From contig NZ_JASSUA010000002.1 in assembly GCF_030227115.1 (NCBI RefSeq), positions 496,001 to 560,000 of the forward strand: DNA of 64,000 bases, in the 5' to 3' direction. Below are positions 1 to 8,321 of the stretch, piece by piece. Both the position numbers and the translations under genes were made by a program. Source of the DNA: Marinobacter sp. SS13-12. GTDB lineage: Bacteria; Pseudomonadota; Gammaproteobacteria; Pseudomonadales; Oleiphilaceae. The notes under the pieces are model-generated. The model did not search any database. It was given only the letters and a program-made list of their open reading frames with translations, and was not told the origin of the DNA. Each line of letters opens with the position of its first letter. Position 1 is the stretch's first letter.

Positions 1-952
1 CCGCAAACACTTTGGAAGCAGTGGATCCAGCTGGCAGGTTGTCGCGAACAACTTGCAAAGCTGAATACAGAACGACCTCTTCACCCAGCTGCGTCAGGAA
101 AGTGGCCGGTGAAGTAATGGCGTGCAGCGAAGTCTTGGTATTGGTAGTCGTCAGTGTGTAAGCCAGGGTGACATCGCTGTCGATGGAGTTGGCTGCCAAC
201 CAGGCCTCGGCCAGGCCTTGGCCGCCTTGAATTACGTCACGAATGGTTTGGAAGGCAGCGTTGCCGAGAGGGCCATCGCCGGCCATCTCAGAGTAGGGGA
301 CTGAGGGTGCGGTGGACTGTCCGTCTGCACCTTTCACTCCGTCCGTCACAATGACCAGGTACTTCGTTTGGTCTTCCAGCGGTTTCAGCGGAGTGATGCG
401 AATAACATTGTCCGATCCACCGTCCAGTGAAATCACTTCTGTTCGGAAGTCCTGAGTAGCAAGTTTGGTGAGATCAAACGGATCTGACGTGTCAATGTAA
501 GAAGGGTTGGCTGTCAGTTCAATGCTGGGCGTATTGGCTGAAACCGGCAGCATGTTGATCGGAACAAGGTGAACTGTCTGGCCAGCAACAACAGTGGAAG
601 CTTTCAGAGATCCGTTGAAACGAACATTGATCTGGCCGGAGGTGGAGAAGCCGTCAAGGTCATTGATGGTATCGGAAGCCGGATCGGTGCCCGTGGTGAA
701 GCCAGTAAAGTCGTAATTGGCACTTTGGCCCGCCCCAAGTAACAACACCAGATCAAAGTTTGCCGGAATGTCGAAATCGGGAGATGTAAGAATCGGATCG
801 AAAATCGGACGCACCAAGCTCTGATCGATGGTTGTGTCAGTAATTTTATAGTCAGGATTCGCATTCTTAGACCCGGAACCGGCGCTGTCAAAGCACCCTG
901 TTAGTCCAAGGGAGGACGCCACAGCAAGACTTATTAGAGTTTTCTTGAACAT
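1..952 (-). CDS. VolA/Pla-1-type extracellular lipase, lipoprotein, 3' part missing (partial)
   Basis: Reading the minus strand from an ATG at 950-952 gives an uninterrupted frame to the window edge (at least 317 residues). It begins with a lipoprotein signal peptide: MFKKT, a hydrophobic stretch, then the lipobox LTGC with Cys at residue 20, followed by Asp at +3. The rest is Ser/Thr/Asp-rich and includes a Big-like stretch (GQINVRFNGSLKAS, ITPLKPLEDQTKYLVIVTDG). This is typical of the N-terminal domain of bacterial virulence factor lipases (VolA of Vibrio, Pla-1/cef family), surface lipoproteins that release fatty acids from phospholipids. A purine-rich AGGAAAAGG lies about 12 bases upstream of the ATG. 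The GxSxG lipase domain would lie outside the window, so enzymatic activity is inferred from the N-terminal domain only. Confidence 0.72.
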   Translation of the reverse strand, partial: MFKKTLISLAVASSLGLTGCFDSAGSGSKNANPDYKITDTTIDQSLVRPIFDPILTSPDFDIPANFDLVLLLGAGQSANYDFTGFTTGTDPASDTINDLDGFSTSGQINVRFNGSLKASTVVAGQTVHLVPINMLPVSANTPSIELTANPSYIDTSDPFDLTKLATQDFRTEVISLDGGSDNVIRITPLKPLEDQTKYLVIVTDGVKGADGQSTAPSVPYSEMAGDGPLGNAAFQTIRDVIQGGQGLAEAWLAANSIDSDVTLAYTLTTTNTKTSLHAITSPATFLTQLGEEVVLYSALQVVRDNLPAGSTASKVFA

Positions 953-1249
953 GGGTGTGAAACCTTTTCCTGTTGTTGTGTCGTTATTTTCGGCAGCTGA
1001 CGGGGCCGGTCTGGTCCGGTAAACCCGTTGTCAGTGGCCTGTTCTGCTTATCTGTTGTCTGAATTTCTGGCCAGCGCTCTGTGCCAATTTTCTGTATCTC
1101 TGACTATAGCGACAGAAAGGCAACAGTTGATCCCTCTAAAGTGTGATTCTGGCCATTGGGAGCCTACCCGCACAGTCGGAGTTCGGCTTCATTGAAAAAT
1201 AGTTGGCCCTGAGACGTTTGTCGAGTCCTTGGGGGCGCCAGTAACCCGC
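953..1249. other. Intergenic region, possible promoter for the lipase gene
   Basis: This 297-base stretch separates the start of the lipase gene from the stop of the crotonase gene. No convincing small gene is visible. A TATAGT-like hexamer on the minus strand (1103-1108) sits inside a 7-bp inverted repeat (TTTCTGT at 1089-1095 and ACAGAAA at 1112-1118), a possible promoter or operator for the lipase. No good -35 box was found. Confidence 0.25.
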
Positions 1250-2023
1250 CTAACTGAAGTTTGAGAAGTCCGGCTTTCTTTTTTCCGTGAAGGCCTTAAT
1301 GGCTTCGGCGTTCTCCGGGGATTTCAGGCGCTCAGCGAACAATTTACCCTCGGCCAGCATGGTGGTAGTCAGCGCTTCGCCGGTGGCCCTGTTCAGCAGT
1401 TCCCGGGTGGCGCGGATGGCGGCTGGGGGTTGGGCCGCAAGCCGGGCGCAGGCTTCAAGGGCTGTGGTTTCCGTTTGCGCAGGTTCGCACACTCTATTGA
1501 TCAGGCCCATGCGCAGGGCGTCATCAGCGGTGAAGGCGTCGCCGAGCATCAGCAGTTCAGCCGCGCGTACCCGGCCAAACCAGGAGGGCAGCAGCAGGCT
1601 GGAGCCACCTTCCGGGCACAGGCCCAGAGTGGCAAAGGGCATCTGGAAGCGGGTGTTGTTACCGGCGAATACCAAATCACAGTGCAGCAGCATGGTGGTG
1701 CCGATGCCTACCGCCGGGCCGTTGACCGCGGCCACGATGGGCTTGTTCGTGGTGGCCAGCAGCAACAGGAAGCGGCCCACAGGGGTGTCTTCAAATTCGC
1801 CTGGAAGGCCGGCCGCGAAATCTCCCAGGTCGTTACCGGCAGTGAAGCAGTCGTCGCTGCCTGTATAAAGGACGCAGCGAATATCGTTGTCATCCCGGGC
1901 CTGTTCGATGGCATCGCCGAGGGCGGTGTACATAGCGTGGGTGAGGGCGTTCTTGCGGTCCAGGCGGTTAATGCGGACCGTTAGAATGTGATTGTTCTTT
2001 TCGGTGAGGACGAGGTCGGTCAC
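1250..2023 (-). CDS. Enoyl-CoA hydratase/isomerase family protein (crotonase fold)
   Basis: This 257-residue protein has the crotonase superfamily layout: an oxyanion-hole segment (FTAGNDLGDF, about residue 65), a second glycine segment (AVNGPAVGIGTTM) and the CPEGGSS loop. The single Glu in the PEGGSS loop, without the second hydratase Glu, resembles enoyl-CoA isomerase-type members more than classical hydratases. It probably acts on an acyl-CoA double bond in fatty-acid degradation. The GTG at 2021-2023 is chosen as start because an AGGAG lies five bases upstream and homology-like sequence begins there. An in-frame ATG at 2086 would add 21 residues unlike the family. It is divergent from the fumarase gene. 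The exact substrate cannot be told from sequence. Confidence 0.85.
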   Translation of the reverse strand: MTDLVLTEKNNHILTVRINRLDRKNALTHAMYTALGDAIEQARDDNDIRCVLYTGSDDCFTAGNDLGDFAAGLPGEFEDTPVGRFLLLLATTNKPIVAAVNGPAVGIGTTMLLHCDLVFAGNNTRFQMPFATLGLCPEGGSSLLLPSWFGRVRAAELLMLGDAFTADDALRMGLINRVCEPAQTETTALEACARLAAQPPAAIRATRELLNRATGEALTTTMLAEGKLFAERLKSPENAEAIKAFTEKRKPDFSNFS

Positions 2024-2202
2024 GGTGTCTCCTGCGACAATCGAAGATAGCGACGATGTTACATTTTTTCGTGGCTGTTTAGCCAAGGTTCCCGTTAAAA
2101 ACCTTCGCCGTCTGTCTGATCCCTCGTTTTCGGATTTTCTGGTAAACTTCGCGCTCCTGATTTTACAACCCCGATCTATAAACCAGACCTGATGAGACGC
2201 CT

Positions 2203-3717
2203 ATGACCACCGTAATCCGCCAGGACGACCTGATTGAGAGCGTAGCGGACGCGCTGCAGTTCATTTCCTACTACCACCCGAAAGATTTTATTCAGGCAGT
2301 GTACGAGGCCTATCAGAGGGAAGAGTCCCAGGCGGCGAAGGATGCCATGGCGCAGATCCTGATCAACTCCCGCATGTGTGCCCAGGGCAAGCGGCCACTG
2401 TGCCAGGACACCGGCATCGTCACCGTGTTCGTTACTGTCGGCATGGACGTACAGTGGGATGCTGACATGGCGCTGGACGACATTATCAATGAAGGCGTCC
2501 GCCGGGCCTATATGCATCCGGATAACGTGCTGCGCGCCTCAATCCTCGCAGACCCGGACGGCAAGCGCACCAATACCAAGGACAACACCCCGGCGATCAT
2601 CCACTACAAGATCGTGCCGGGCAATACGGTGGATGTGCATGTGGCCGCCAAGGGTGGTGGTTCTGAAGCCAAGTCCAAGTTTGCCATGCTGAACCCGTCG
2701 GACTCGGTGGTGGACTGGGTGCTGAAGATGGTGCCGCAGATGGGCGCTGGCTGGTGCCCGCCGGGTATGCTGGGAATCGGTATTGGCGGCACCGCCGAGA
2801 AGGCGATGGAACTGGCCAAGGAATCCCTGCTGGACCCGATTGATATCCACGACTTGCAGGACCGTGGCGCCTCCAATCGCGCTGAAGAGCTGCGCCTGGA
2901 GCTGTTCGAGAAGGTCAACGACCTGGGCATCGGCGCCCAGGGCCTGGGTGGCCTGACCACGGTTCTGGATGTGAAAGTGAAGGATTATCCGACGCACGCG
3001 GCCAACAAGCCGGTTGCCATCATTCCGAACTGCGCCGCCACCCGCCACGCGCACTTTGTGCTGGACGGCTCCGGCCCTTCACTACAAACCCCGCCTAGTC
3101 TGGAAGACTGGCCGGAGATCACCTGGGAAGTGGGTGACAGCGTTCGCCGTGTGAACCTGGATACGGTGACACCGGAAGACGTGAAAGACTGGAAACCGGG
3201 CGAAACCGTGCTGCTGTCCGGCAAGATGCTGACCGGCCGCGACGCTGCCCACAAGAAGATGGTGGACATGATCGAGCGCGGTGAGGAACTGCCGGTAGAC
3301 CTGAAAGGCCGCTTTATCTATTACGTAGGCCCGGTCGACCCGGTCCGCGAGGAAGTGGTCGGCCCGGCCGGCCCCACCACGGCCACCCGCATGGACAAGT
3401 TCACCCGTACCATGCTGGAGAAAACCGGCCTCACCGGCATGATCGGCAAGGCCGAGCGTGGTCAGGTGGCCATCGATGCTATTCGCGAGTTCGGCGCTGT
3501 CTACCTGATGGCTGTGGGTGGTTCAGCCTATCTGGTGTCCAAGGCGATCAAGCACGCGGAAGTGGTTGCCTTCCCGGAGCTGGGTATGGAAGCCATCTAC
3601 GAGTTTGAAGTGGAAGACATGCCGGTCACCGTGGCGGTAGATTCCAAAGGCTCCTCCGTCCACCAGACTGGCCCGGTGGAGTGGCACGACAAGATCATCG
3701 CTGCCAAAGCCGTCTGA
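2203..3717 (+). CDS. fumA: Fumarate hydratase, class I, iron-sulfur dependent
   Basis: The 504-residue protein is a two-domain class I fumarase, converting fumarate to L-malate in the TCA cycle with an oxygen-sensitive [4Fe-4S] cluster. The three cluster cysteines are recognisable: Cys67 in PLCQDTG, Cys185 in GAGWCPPG and Cys277 in IPNCAATRHAH. The C-terminal beta domain carries GKMLTGRDAAHKK and the closing VGPVDP and GPTTATRMD segments typical of FumA/FumB. The ATG at 2203 starts a normal N-terminus of this family. It faces the SelO gene, with only 15 bases between the two stop codons. The fumA symbol is used in the sense of the class I enzyme; no class II gene is in the window. Confidence 0.95.
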   Translation: MTTVIRQDDLIESVADALQFISYYHPKDFIQAVYEAYQREESQAAKDAMAQILINSRMCAQGKRPLCQDTGIVTVFVTVGMDVQWDADMALDDIINEGVRRAYMHPDNVLRASILADPDGKRTNTKDNTPAIIHYKIVPGNTVDVHVAAKGGGSEAKSKFAMLNPSDSVVDWVLKMVPQMGAGWCPPGMLGIGIGGTAEKAMELAKESLLDPIDIHDLQDRGASNRAEELRLELFEKVNDLGIGAQGLGGLTTVLDVKVKDYPTHAANKPVAIIPNCAATRHAHFVLDGSGPSLQTPPSLEDWPEITWEVGDSVRRVNLDTVTPEDVKDWKPGETVLLSGKMLTGRDAAHKKMVDMIERGEELPVDLKGRFIYYVGPVDPVREEVVGPAGPTTATRMDKFTRTMLEKTGLTGMIGKAERGQVAIDAIREFGAVYLMAVGGSAYLVSKAIKHAEVVAFPELGMEAIYEFEVEDMPVTVAVDSKGSSVHQTGPVEWHDKIIAAKAV

Positions 3718-3732
3718 CGCTCCTGCCCGGAA

Positions 3733-5187
3733 TTACGACGAACAACTGATGTTCAGGTGCTTCCCCCAGTCCGGGGGAGGCGCCGCGTATTCCTCGAATT
3801 CCGGCTGTTCATCGAACGGCTTTTTCAGCACCTTCAACAATTCCTTCATCGGTTTGTAGTCGCCGCCCTGCGCTTCCAGGATCACCTGCTGTGCCAGGTA
3901 GTTTCTCAGGATGTACTTCGGGTTCACCCTCCGCATCTGGAATTCCCGCTCGTCATGGGCTCGGGTTTCCGATTGCAGACGCTGTTCGTAGCGCTCCAGC
4001 CATTCGTCCGCCACGCTGCGATCCACAAACAGATCCCGAATCGGCGCAGAACCCTTCGAGGTGAGATTGGAGAGCCCACGGAAAAACAGGGTGTAGTCCA
4101 CATGGTGCTCGTGCAGCATGCTGAAGGTATCCATGATCAGGCTCAGATCGGGCTCATCCTCCAGGCCCAGCCCCAGCTTGTCCCGCATGTTCTGCAAAAA
4201 ACGCTCGTTGTAGGCCACCTCATAGCGCCGAAGCCCGCGCCGCACATCGTCTTCATTCATCACTGGAAGTAACGCATTGGCGAGATATTGGCAGTTCACG
4301 AAACCGATGTTGGGCTGGCGATTGTAGGCATAACGGCCACCCTGGTCGGTGTGGTTGCTGATGTAACCGGCATCAAAATCATCCAGGAAGGCGTAGGGCC
4401 CATAATCGAAGTTGTCGCCGATGATCGACATGTTGTCGCTGTTCATCACCCCATGGCAGAACCCCACTGCCTGCCAGTCAGCGATCATCCGAGCCGAACG
4501 CTCAACCACCTCCACAAACCAGCGCTGGTAACGCTCGTCTTCCGGCAGGTCGATCAGGTGAGGGAAGTGCAGTGAAATCACATGCTCTATCAGGGTTCGC
4601 AGGGCCTCCTCGCCCTCATGATGGGCCGCGAATTCGAAATGCCCGAAGCGGATGTGAGTTTCCGCCACCCGCATCAGCGCCGCCGCCGTTTCAATCGACT
4701 CCCGCCGCACCGGGTCCTTCGCACTCACCATGAACAGCGCCCGCGTCGTCCGAATCCCCAGCGCCGCCATCGCCTCACTGCACAGATACTCCCGAATGGT
4801 CGACCGCAGCACTGCCTTGCCATCGCCAAACCGGGAATAGGGCGTCATCCCCGCCCCCTTCAGGTGCCAGTCCCAACGCCGCCCGTCCGGACCAACCGTC
4901 TCCCACAACAACAACCCACGGCCATCTCCAAGGTCCGGGTTATACATCCCGAACTGATGCCCCGTGTACTTCATCGCCACCGGATCCATCCCCTCCAGCA
5001 GTTCCGTCCCGGCACCCACCCCGGTCCACTCTTCCGGATTCTGAGAATGAAACCCCATCTCCCGCGCCAGATCATGGTTAAAACACACCATCCGCGCGTC
5101 CTTCAACGGCGTTGGCTGCACCCGGGCATAGAAACTGTCCGGTAGCTCAAGATAACGATGTTCGACTTTAAAACTGTTGCTGCTCAT
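3733..5187 (-). CDS. selO: SelO family protein adenylyltransferase (pseudokinase), copy 1
   Basis: The 484-residue protein belongs to the YdiU/SelO family, which transfers AMP from ATP to Ser, Thr or Tyr of target proteins and is linked to redox control. Visible family motifs are MKYTGHQFGMYNPDLGDGRG, LKGAGMTPYSRFGDGKAVLR and the active-site segment HGVMNSDNMS followed by DYGP, giving the expected Asp-Asn base/metal pair and the second metal Asp. The C-terminus ends ISCSS, the place where eukaryotic SelO carries selenocysteine and bacterial forms carry a redox Cys. The ATG at 5185-5187 (MSSNSFK) is preferred to an upstream start at 5229 because the added residues do not fit the family. A second SelO lies at 48815-50518. 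Confidence 0.93.
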   Translation of the reverse strand: MSSNSFKVEHRYLELPDSFYARVQPTPLKDARMVCFNHDLAREMGFHSQNPEEWTGVGAGTELLEGMDPVAMKYTGHQFGMYNPDLGDGRGLLLWETVGPDGRRWDWHLKGAGMTPYSRFGDGKAVLRSTIREYLCSEAMAALGIRTTRALFMVSAKDPVRRESIETAAALMRVAETHIRFGHFEFAAHHEGEEALRTLIEHVISLHFPHLIDLPEDERYQRWFVEVVERSARMIADWQAVGFCHGVMNSDNMSIIGDNFDYGPYAFLDDFDAGYISNHTDQGGRYAYNRQPNIGFVNCQYLANALLPVMNEDDVRRGLRRYEVAYNERFLQNMRDKLGLGLEDEPDLSLIMDTFSMLHEHHVDYTLFFRGLSNLTSKGSAPIRDLFVDRSVADEWLERYEQRLQSETRAHDEREFQMRRVNPKYILRNYLAQQVILEAQGGDYKPMKELLKVLKKPFDEQPEFEEYAAPPPDWGKHLNISCSS

Positions 5188-5306
5188 ATAACACCAGTGT
5201 CCCAGATAACTCCCAGCTCCCACAAACAAACCTAGCTCCTACCACCTATACTCCAATTGGTACAAAACCTGCAAAACCAAAAACAAACCAACAGGGAACC
5301 AACACA

Positions 5307-6254
5307 GTGTCCGCACCCGATCTGACTACCACCATCAAAACCCTGATCAACCAGGAATCCCTCCCCGATTCCTACGCCGACACCGTCAAAAAGACCATCC
5401 TCCCCCTGGCCCAACATATCCAGAGTCTCCGACAGGCCAGAGGCGAGCCAATCATCATCGGCATCCACGGCGCCCAGGGCACCGGCAAATCCACCCTCAC
5501 CCTGTTCCTGAGGGAACTGCTGGCCACCCATTACCGCATACCCACCGCCAATTTCTCCCTGGACGACCTCTACCTCACCCGCGCCGAACGGGAAAAGCTG
5601 GCAGAAGACGTACACCCACTGTTTATCACCCGCGGCGTACCCGGCACCCACGACATCGCCCTGGGCCAGCAGGTTATAGAGCAACTGAAAGCCGCCGGCC
5701 CGGATACGGAAACCCCCATCCCCGCCTTCGACAAATCCCTTGATGACCGCTGCCCGCCTGACCTGTGGCCGGTATTCCGGGGCAGGGCGGACGTGATCCT
5801 GATCGAGGGCTGGTGCATCGGAGCAGTGCCGGCAGCCAGCGAGGCGGAACTGATGGAGCCGGTCAACGAACTGGAACGGTCGGAAGACCCGGAAGGTACC
5901 TGGCGCCAATACGTCAATCGCTGCCTCAAGGGCGAGTACGGTCAATTTTTCAACCAGGTGGACAGCCTGATCATGCTGCGGGCGCCGTCCATGGAATGCG
6001 TCCTGCAATGGCGCACCCTTCAAGAGCACAAGCTCCGGGATCGAACCAATGGCGCACCAAAAGAGGGCGGTAAGCACCGTGAGCCTGCGCAGCCATCGCG
6101 CATCATGAGTGACGAAGAGGTCGTCCGATTTATCATGCATTACGAGCGCATTACCCGCGCCAGCCTGGCGGAAATGCCGGCCCGTGCGGACTGCGTGATC
6201 AATGTTGGTGAAGACCACAGTTTCGGTGAACCGCTGATCCGTCAGCGCCAGTAG
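5307..6254 (+). CDS. D-glycerate kinase, plant GLYK/Tda10-like P-loop kinase
   Basis: The 315-residue protein has a Walker A motif (GIHGAQGTGKST, about residues 52-63), an FSLDDLYLT segment, and LIEGWCIG after a VIL strand, the layout of plant D-glycerate 3-kinase and yeast Tda10 within the phosphoribulokinase/uridine kinase group. Expected reaction: ATP plus D-glycerate to 3-phosphoglycerate in the cytoplasm. Start is GTG at 5307 with AGGGA nine bases upstream. It is the first gene of a run with a sugar-phosphoglycerate phosphatase, a phosphoglycerate glucosyltransferase and a glycoside phosphorylase. That context suggests it recycles glycerate released from glucosylglycerate. Glycerate as substrate is inferred from family and context; regiospecificity (2- or 3-phosphate) is not visible. 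Confidence 0.83.
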   Translation: MSAPDLTTTIKTLINQESLPDSYADTVKKTILPLAQHIQSLRQARGEPIIIGIHGAQGTGKSTLTLFLRELLATHYRIPTANFSLDDLYLTRAEREKLAEDVHPLFITRGVPGTHDIALGQQVIEQLKAAGPDTETPIPAFDKSLDDRCPPDLWPVFRGRADVILIEGWCIGAVPAASEAELMEPVNELERSEDPEGTWRQYVNRCLKGEYGQFFNQVDSLIMLRAPSMECVLQWRTLQEHKLRDRTNGAPKEGGKHREPAQPSRIMSDEEVVRFIMHYERITRASLAEMPARADCVINVGEDHSFGEPLIRQRQ

Positions 6255-6265
6255 AGGACACAGCC

Positions 6266-7069
6266 ATGCCCAAACCCCGCCTGATCCTGTTCTCAGACCT
6301 GGATGGCACCTTGCTGGATCATGACAGCTACGACTGGTCTCCCGCCAAGCCGGCACTGGCGAGGCTGGCAGCGGGCGAGATCCCGGTGGTGCTCAACTCC
6401 AGTAAAACCGCCGGCGAGATGCGCTCTATCAGGGAACAACTGGGCAACACCGCTCCCTTTATCGTGGAAAACGGCGCCGCAGTCATTATCCCCGCGAACT
6501 ATTTTGGACCGGGCCCGGAGCAGGTGCAGAGTTTTGGGGCATCGCGGGATGAGGTGCTGGCGTTACTGGCGGAATGTCGGGCAGAGGGGTTCCGGTTCTG
6601 TAGTTTCACGGACATGAGCCCGGCTGAACTGGCAAGGCACTCCAGCCTCTCGGAGGCGGAAGCGGAACTGGCGAAAGACCGCGCCGGGACAGAGCCGCTT
6701 TTATGGGAGGGAGACGAGGAATCACTGGCCGAATTCCGCCAGAAACTGGGCGAGCACGACTGCCGCCTGGTGCAGGGCGGGCGCTTTCTCCACGCCATGG
6801 GCACCTTCGATAAAGCCGATGGGGTCCGGTTCTTGCTGGGCAAATACAGGGAACAACATCCCGTCGATAAAGTCATTGCCGTTGCATTGGGTGATAGCCC
6901 CAATGATCAGCACATGCTGGAAGAGGCGGATATAGCGGTGATTGTTCGGGGTGTGCAGTCCGAGAGCGTGTCCCTGCCGTCCCAGAGCCGGGCGATACGG
7001 TCTATCAAGACCGGCCCTGCCGGCTGGAACGAATGCGTGCTGAATCTGCTGATTGAGTACGGTTACTGA
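6266..7069 (+). CDS. HAD phosphatase, mannosyl/glucosyl-3-phosphoglycerate phosphatase type
   Basis: The 267-residue protein is a Cof-type (subclass IIB) HAD hydrolase of the MpgP/YedP kind. The nucleophile motif is DLDGTLLDHDSY near residue 11, motif II is VLNSSKTAGEM, and the metal-binding motif is ALGDSPNDQHML near residue 210. Enzymes of this type remove phosphate from mannosyl- or glucosyl-3-phosphoglycerate to give the free compatible solute. It begins 11 bases after the kinase stop, preceded by GAGGA, and is followed 31 bases later by the matching glucosyltransferase. This makes glucosyl-3-phosphoglycerate the likely substrate. The family call is firm; the sugar identity is inferred from the neighbour. 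Confidence 0.88.
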   Translation: MPKPRLILFSDLDGTLLDHDSYDWSPAKPALARLAAGEIPVVLNSSKTAGEMRSIREQLGNTAPFIVENGAAVIIPANYFGPGPEQVQSFGASRDEVLALLAECRAEGFRFCSFTDMSPAELARHSSLSEAEAELAKDRAGTEPLLWEGDEESLAEFRQKLGEHDCRLVQGGRFLHAMGTFDKADGVRFLLGKYREQHPVDKVIAVALGDSPNDQHMLEEADIAVIVRGVQSESVSLPSQSRAIRSIKTGPAGWNECVLNLLIEYGY

Positions 7070-7100
7070 AACCGGGTTTTGAAACAACAGGAGAGCCGCC

Positions 7101-8321
7101 ATGGGCGACTTTTATCAGAACGGCATCATCACAACCCTTCATAACCTTTGCCGGCGGCCGGTGGAGGAGCTGGAACAGGAGCTGATGAGCTTTCGCAAAG
7201 CCCGGCCCATGTCACTGGTATTGCCGTCGCTGTATTCGGAACTGGAAGGCCCGGCCCTGAAGAACATTGTGAAGGAACTGGTAAAGGTCCCGTACCTGGA
7301 ACAGATCGTCATCGGCCTGGACCGCGCCAACGAACAGGAGTATCGCCACGCCCTGGAGTACTTCTCCGAGTTACCCCAGCATGTGCGGGTACTCTGGAAT
7401 GATGGCCCGAGGCTGAGGGCCCTGGACCTCAAACTCCGGGAGCAGAACCTGGCGCCTACCGAAATGGGCAAGGGGCGGAACGTCTGGTATTGCTTCGGCT
7501 ATGTGCTGGCCTCCGGAATGAGCAAATCGGTCGCTTTGCATGATTGCGATATCCTCACGTATTCCCGTGATCTGGTGGCGCGGCTGATTTATCCGGTGGC
7601 CAATCCCAACTTCAACTACATGTTCTGCAAAGGCTATTATGCACGGGTAGCGGACAGCAAAATGAACGGCCGGGTCAGTCGCCTGCTGGTGACGCCATTG
7701 ATCCGAGCCCTCAAAAAGGTCTGCGGCCCCAGCGACTTCCTGGATTACCTGGACAGCTACCGTTACCCGCTGGCCGGGGAATTCTCCTTCCGTACCGACG
7801 TGATCAACGACCTGCGGATTCCCAGCGACTGGGGGCTCGAGGTGGGCGTGCTCTCGGAGATGAAGCGTAACTACGCTACCAATCGCCTGTGCCAGGTGGA
7901 TATCGCCGACACCTACGACCACAAGCACCAGGAGCTGTCCCCGGAAGACGCCAGCCGCGGTCTTTCCAAGATGAGCACCGACATCAGCAAGGCCCTGTTC
8001 CGTAAGCTGGCCACCAACGGTGAGATTTTCTCCAATGAGAAGTTCCGCACCATCAAGGCCGCGTATTTCCGCATCGCCCTGGATTTTGTGGAGACCTACC
8101 AGAGCGATGCCGTGATCAACGGGCTGAGTTTTGACCGGCACAAGGAAGAGAAGGCGGTGGAACTGTTTGCCCAGAACGTGATGCGGGCAGGGGCCTATTT
8201 CCTGGACAACCCCATGGACACGCCGTTTATTCCAAGCTGGAATCGCGTCACCAGTGCCATTCCGGACATTAAGGAACAGCTGCTGGAAGCGGTGGAGCTG
8301 GATAACGAGGAGTATCGCTAG
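7101..8321 (+). CDS. gpgS: Glucosyl-3-phosphoglycerate synthase (GT81-like glycosyltransferase)
   Basis: The 406-residue protein resembles proteobacterial GpgS. It has an N-terminal nucleotide-sugar fold ([13 protein letters not shown] near residue 38, [12 protein letters not shown]), a [12 protein letters not shown] segment, the metal-binding [13 protein letters not shown] (DxD type) and the acceptor-side [10 protein letters not shown]. It is expected to transfer glucose from an NDP-glucose to 3-phosphoglycerate, giving glucosyl-3-phosphoglycerate in the cytoplasm. An AGGAGAG lies about six bases before the ATG. Its stop codon overlaps the GTG of the next gene by one base (TAGTG), indicating translational coupling. 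A mannosyl-transferring enzyme cannot be fully excluded, but the neighbours favour glucosylglycerate. Confidence 0.87.
   Translation: MGDFYQNGIITTLHNLCRRPVEELEQELMSFRKARPMSLVLPSLYSELEGPALKNIVKELVKVPYLEQIVIGLDRANEQEYRHALEYFSELPQHVRVLWNDGPRLRALDLKLREQNLAPTEMGKGRNVWYCFGYVLASGMSKSVALHDCDILTYSRDLVARLIYPVANPNFNYMFCKGYYARVADSKMNGRVSRLLVTPLIRALKKVCGPSDFLDYLDSYRYPLAGEFSFRTDVINDLRIPSDWGLEVGVLSEMKRNYATNRLCQVDIADTYDHKHQELSPEDASRGLSKMSTDISKALFRKLATNGEIFSNEKFRTIKAAYFRIALDFVETYQSDAVINGLSFDRHKEEKAVELFAQNVMRAGAYFLDNPMDTPFIPSWNRVTSAIPDIKEQLLEAVELDNEEYR

Noticed and set aside
604..891. 95-codon minus-strand frame within the left-edge gene
   Set aside because: It lies in another frame inside the VolA-like gene and its Arg/Ser/Pro-rich translation has no family features.
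5232..6356. 374-codon minus-strand frame opposite the glycerate kinase
   Set aside because: It is the antisense shadow of a clear P-loop kinase gene; its translation shows no recognisable motif and covers two genes.
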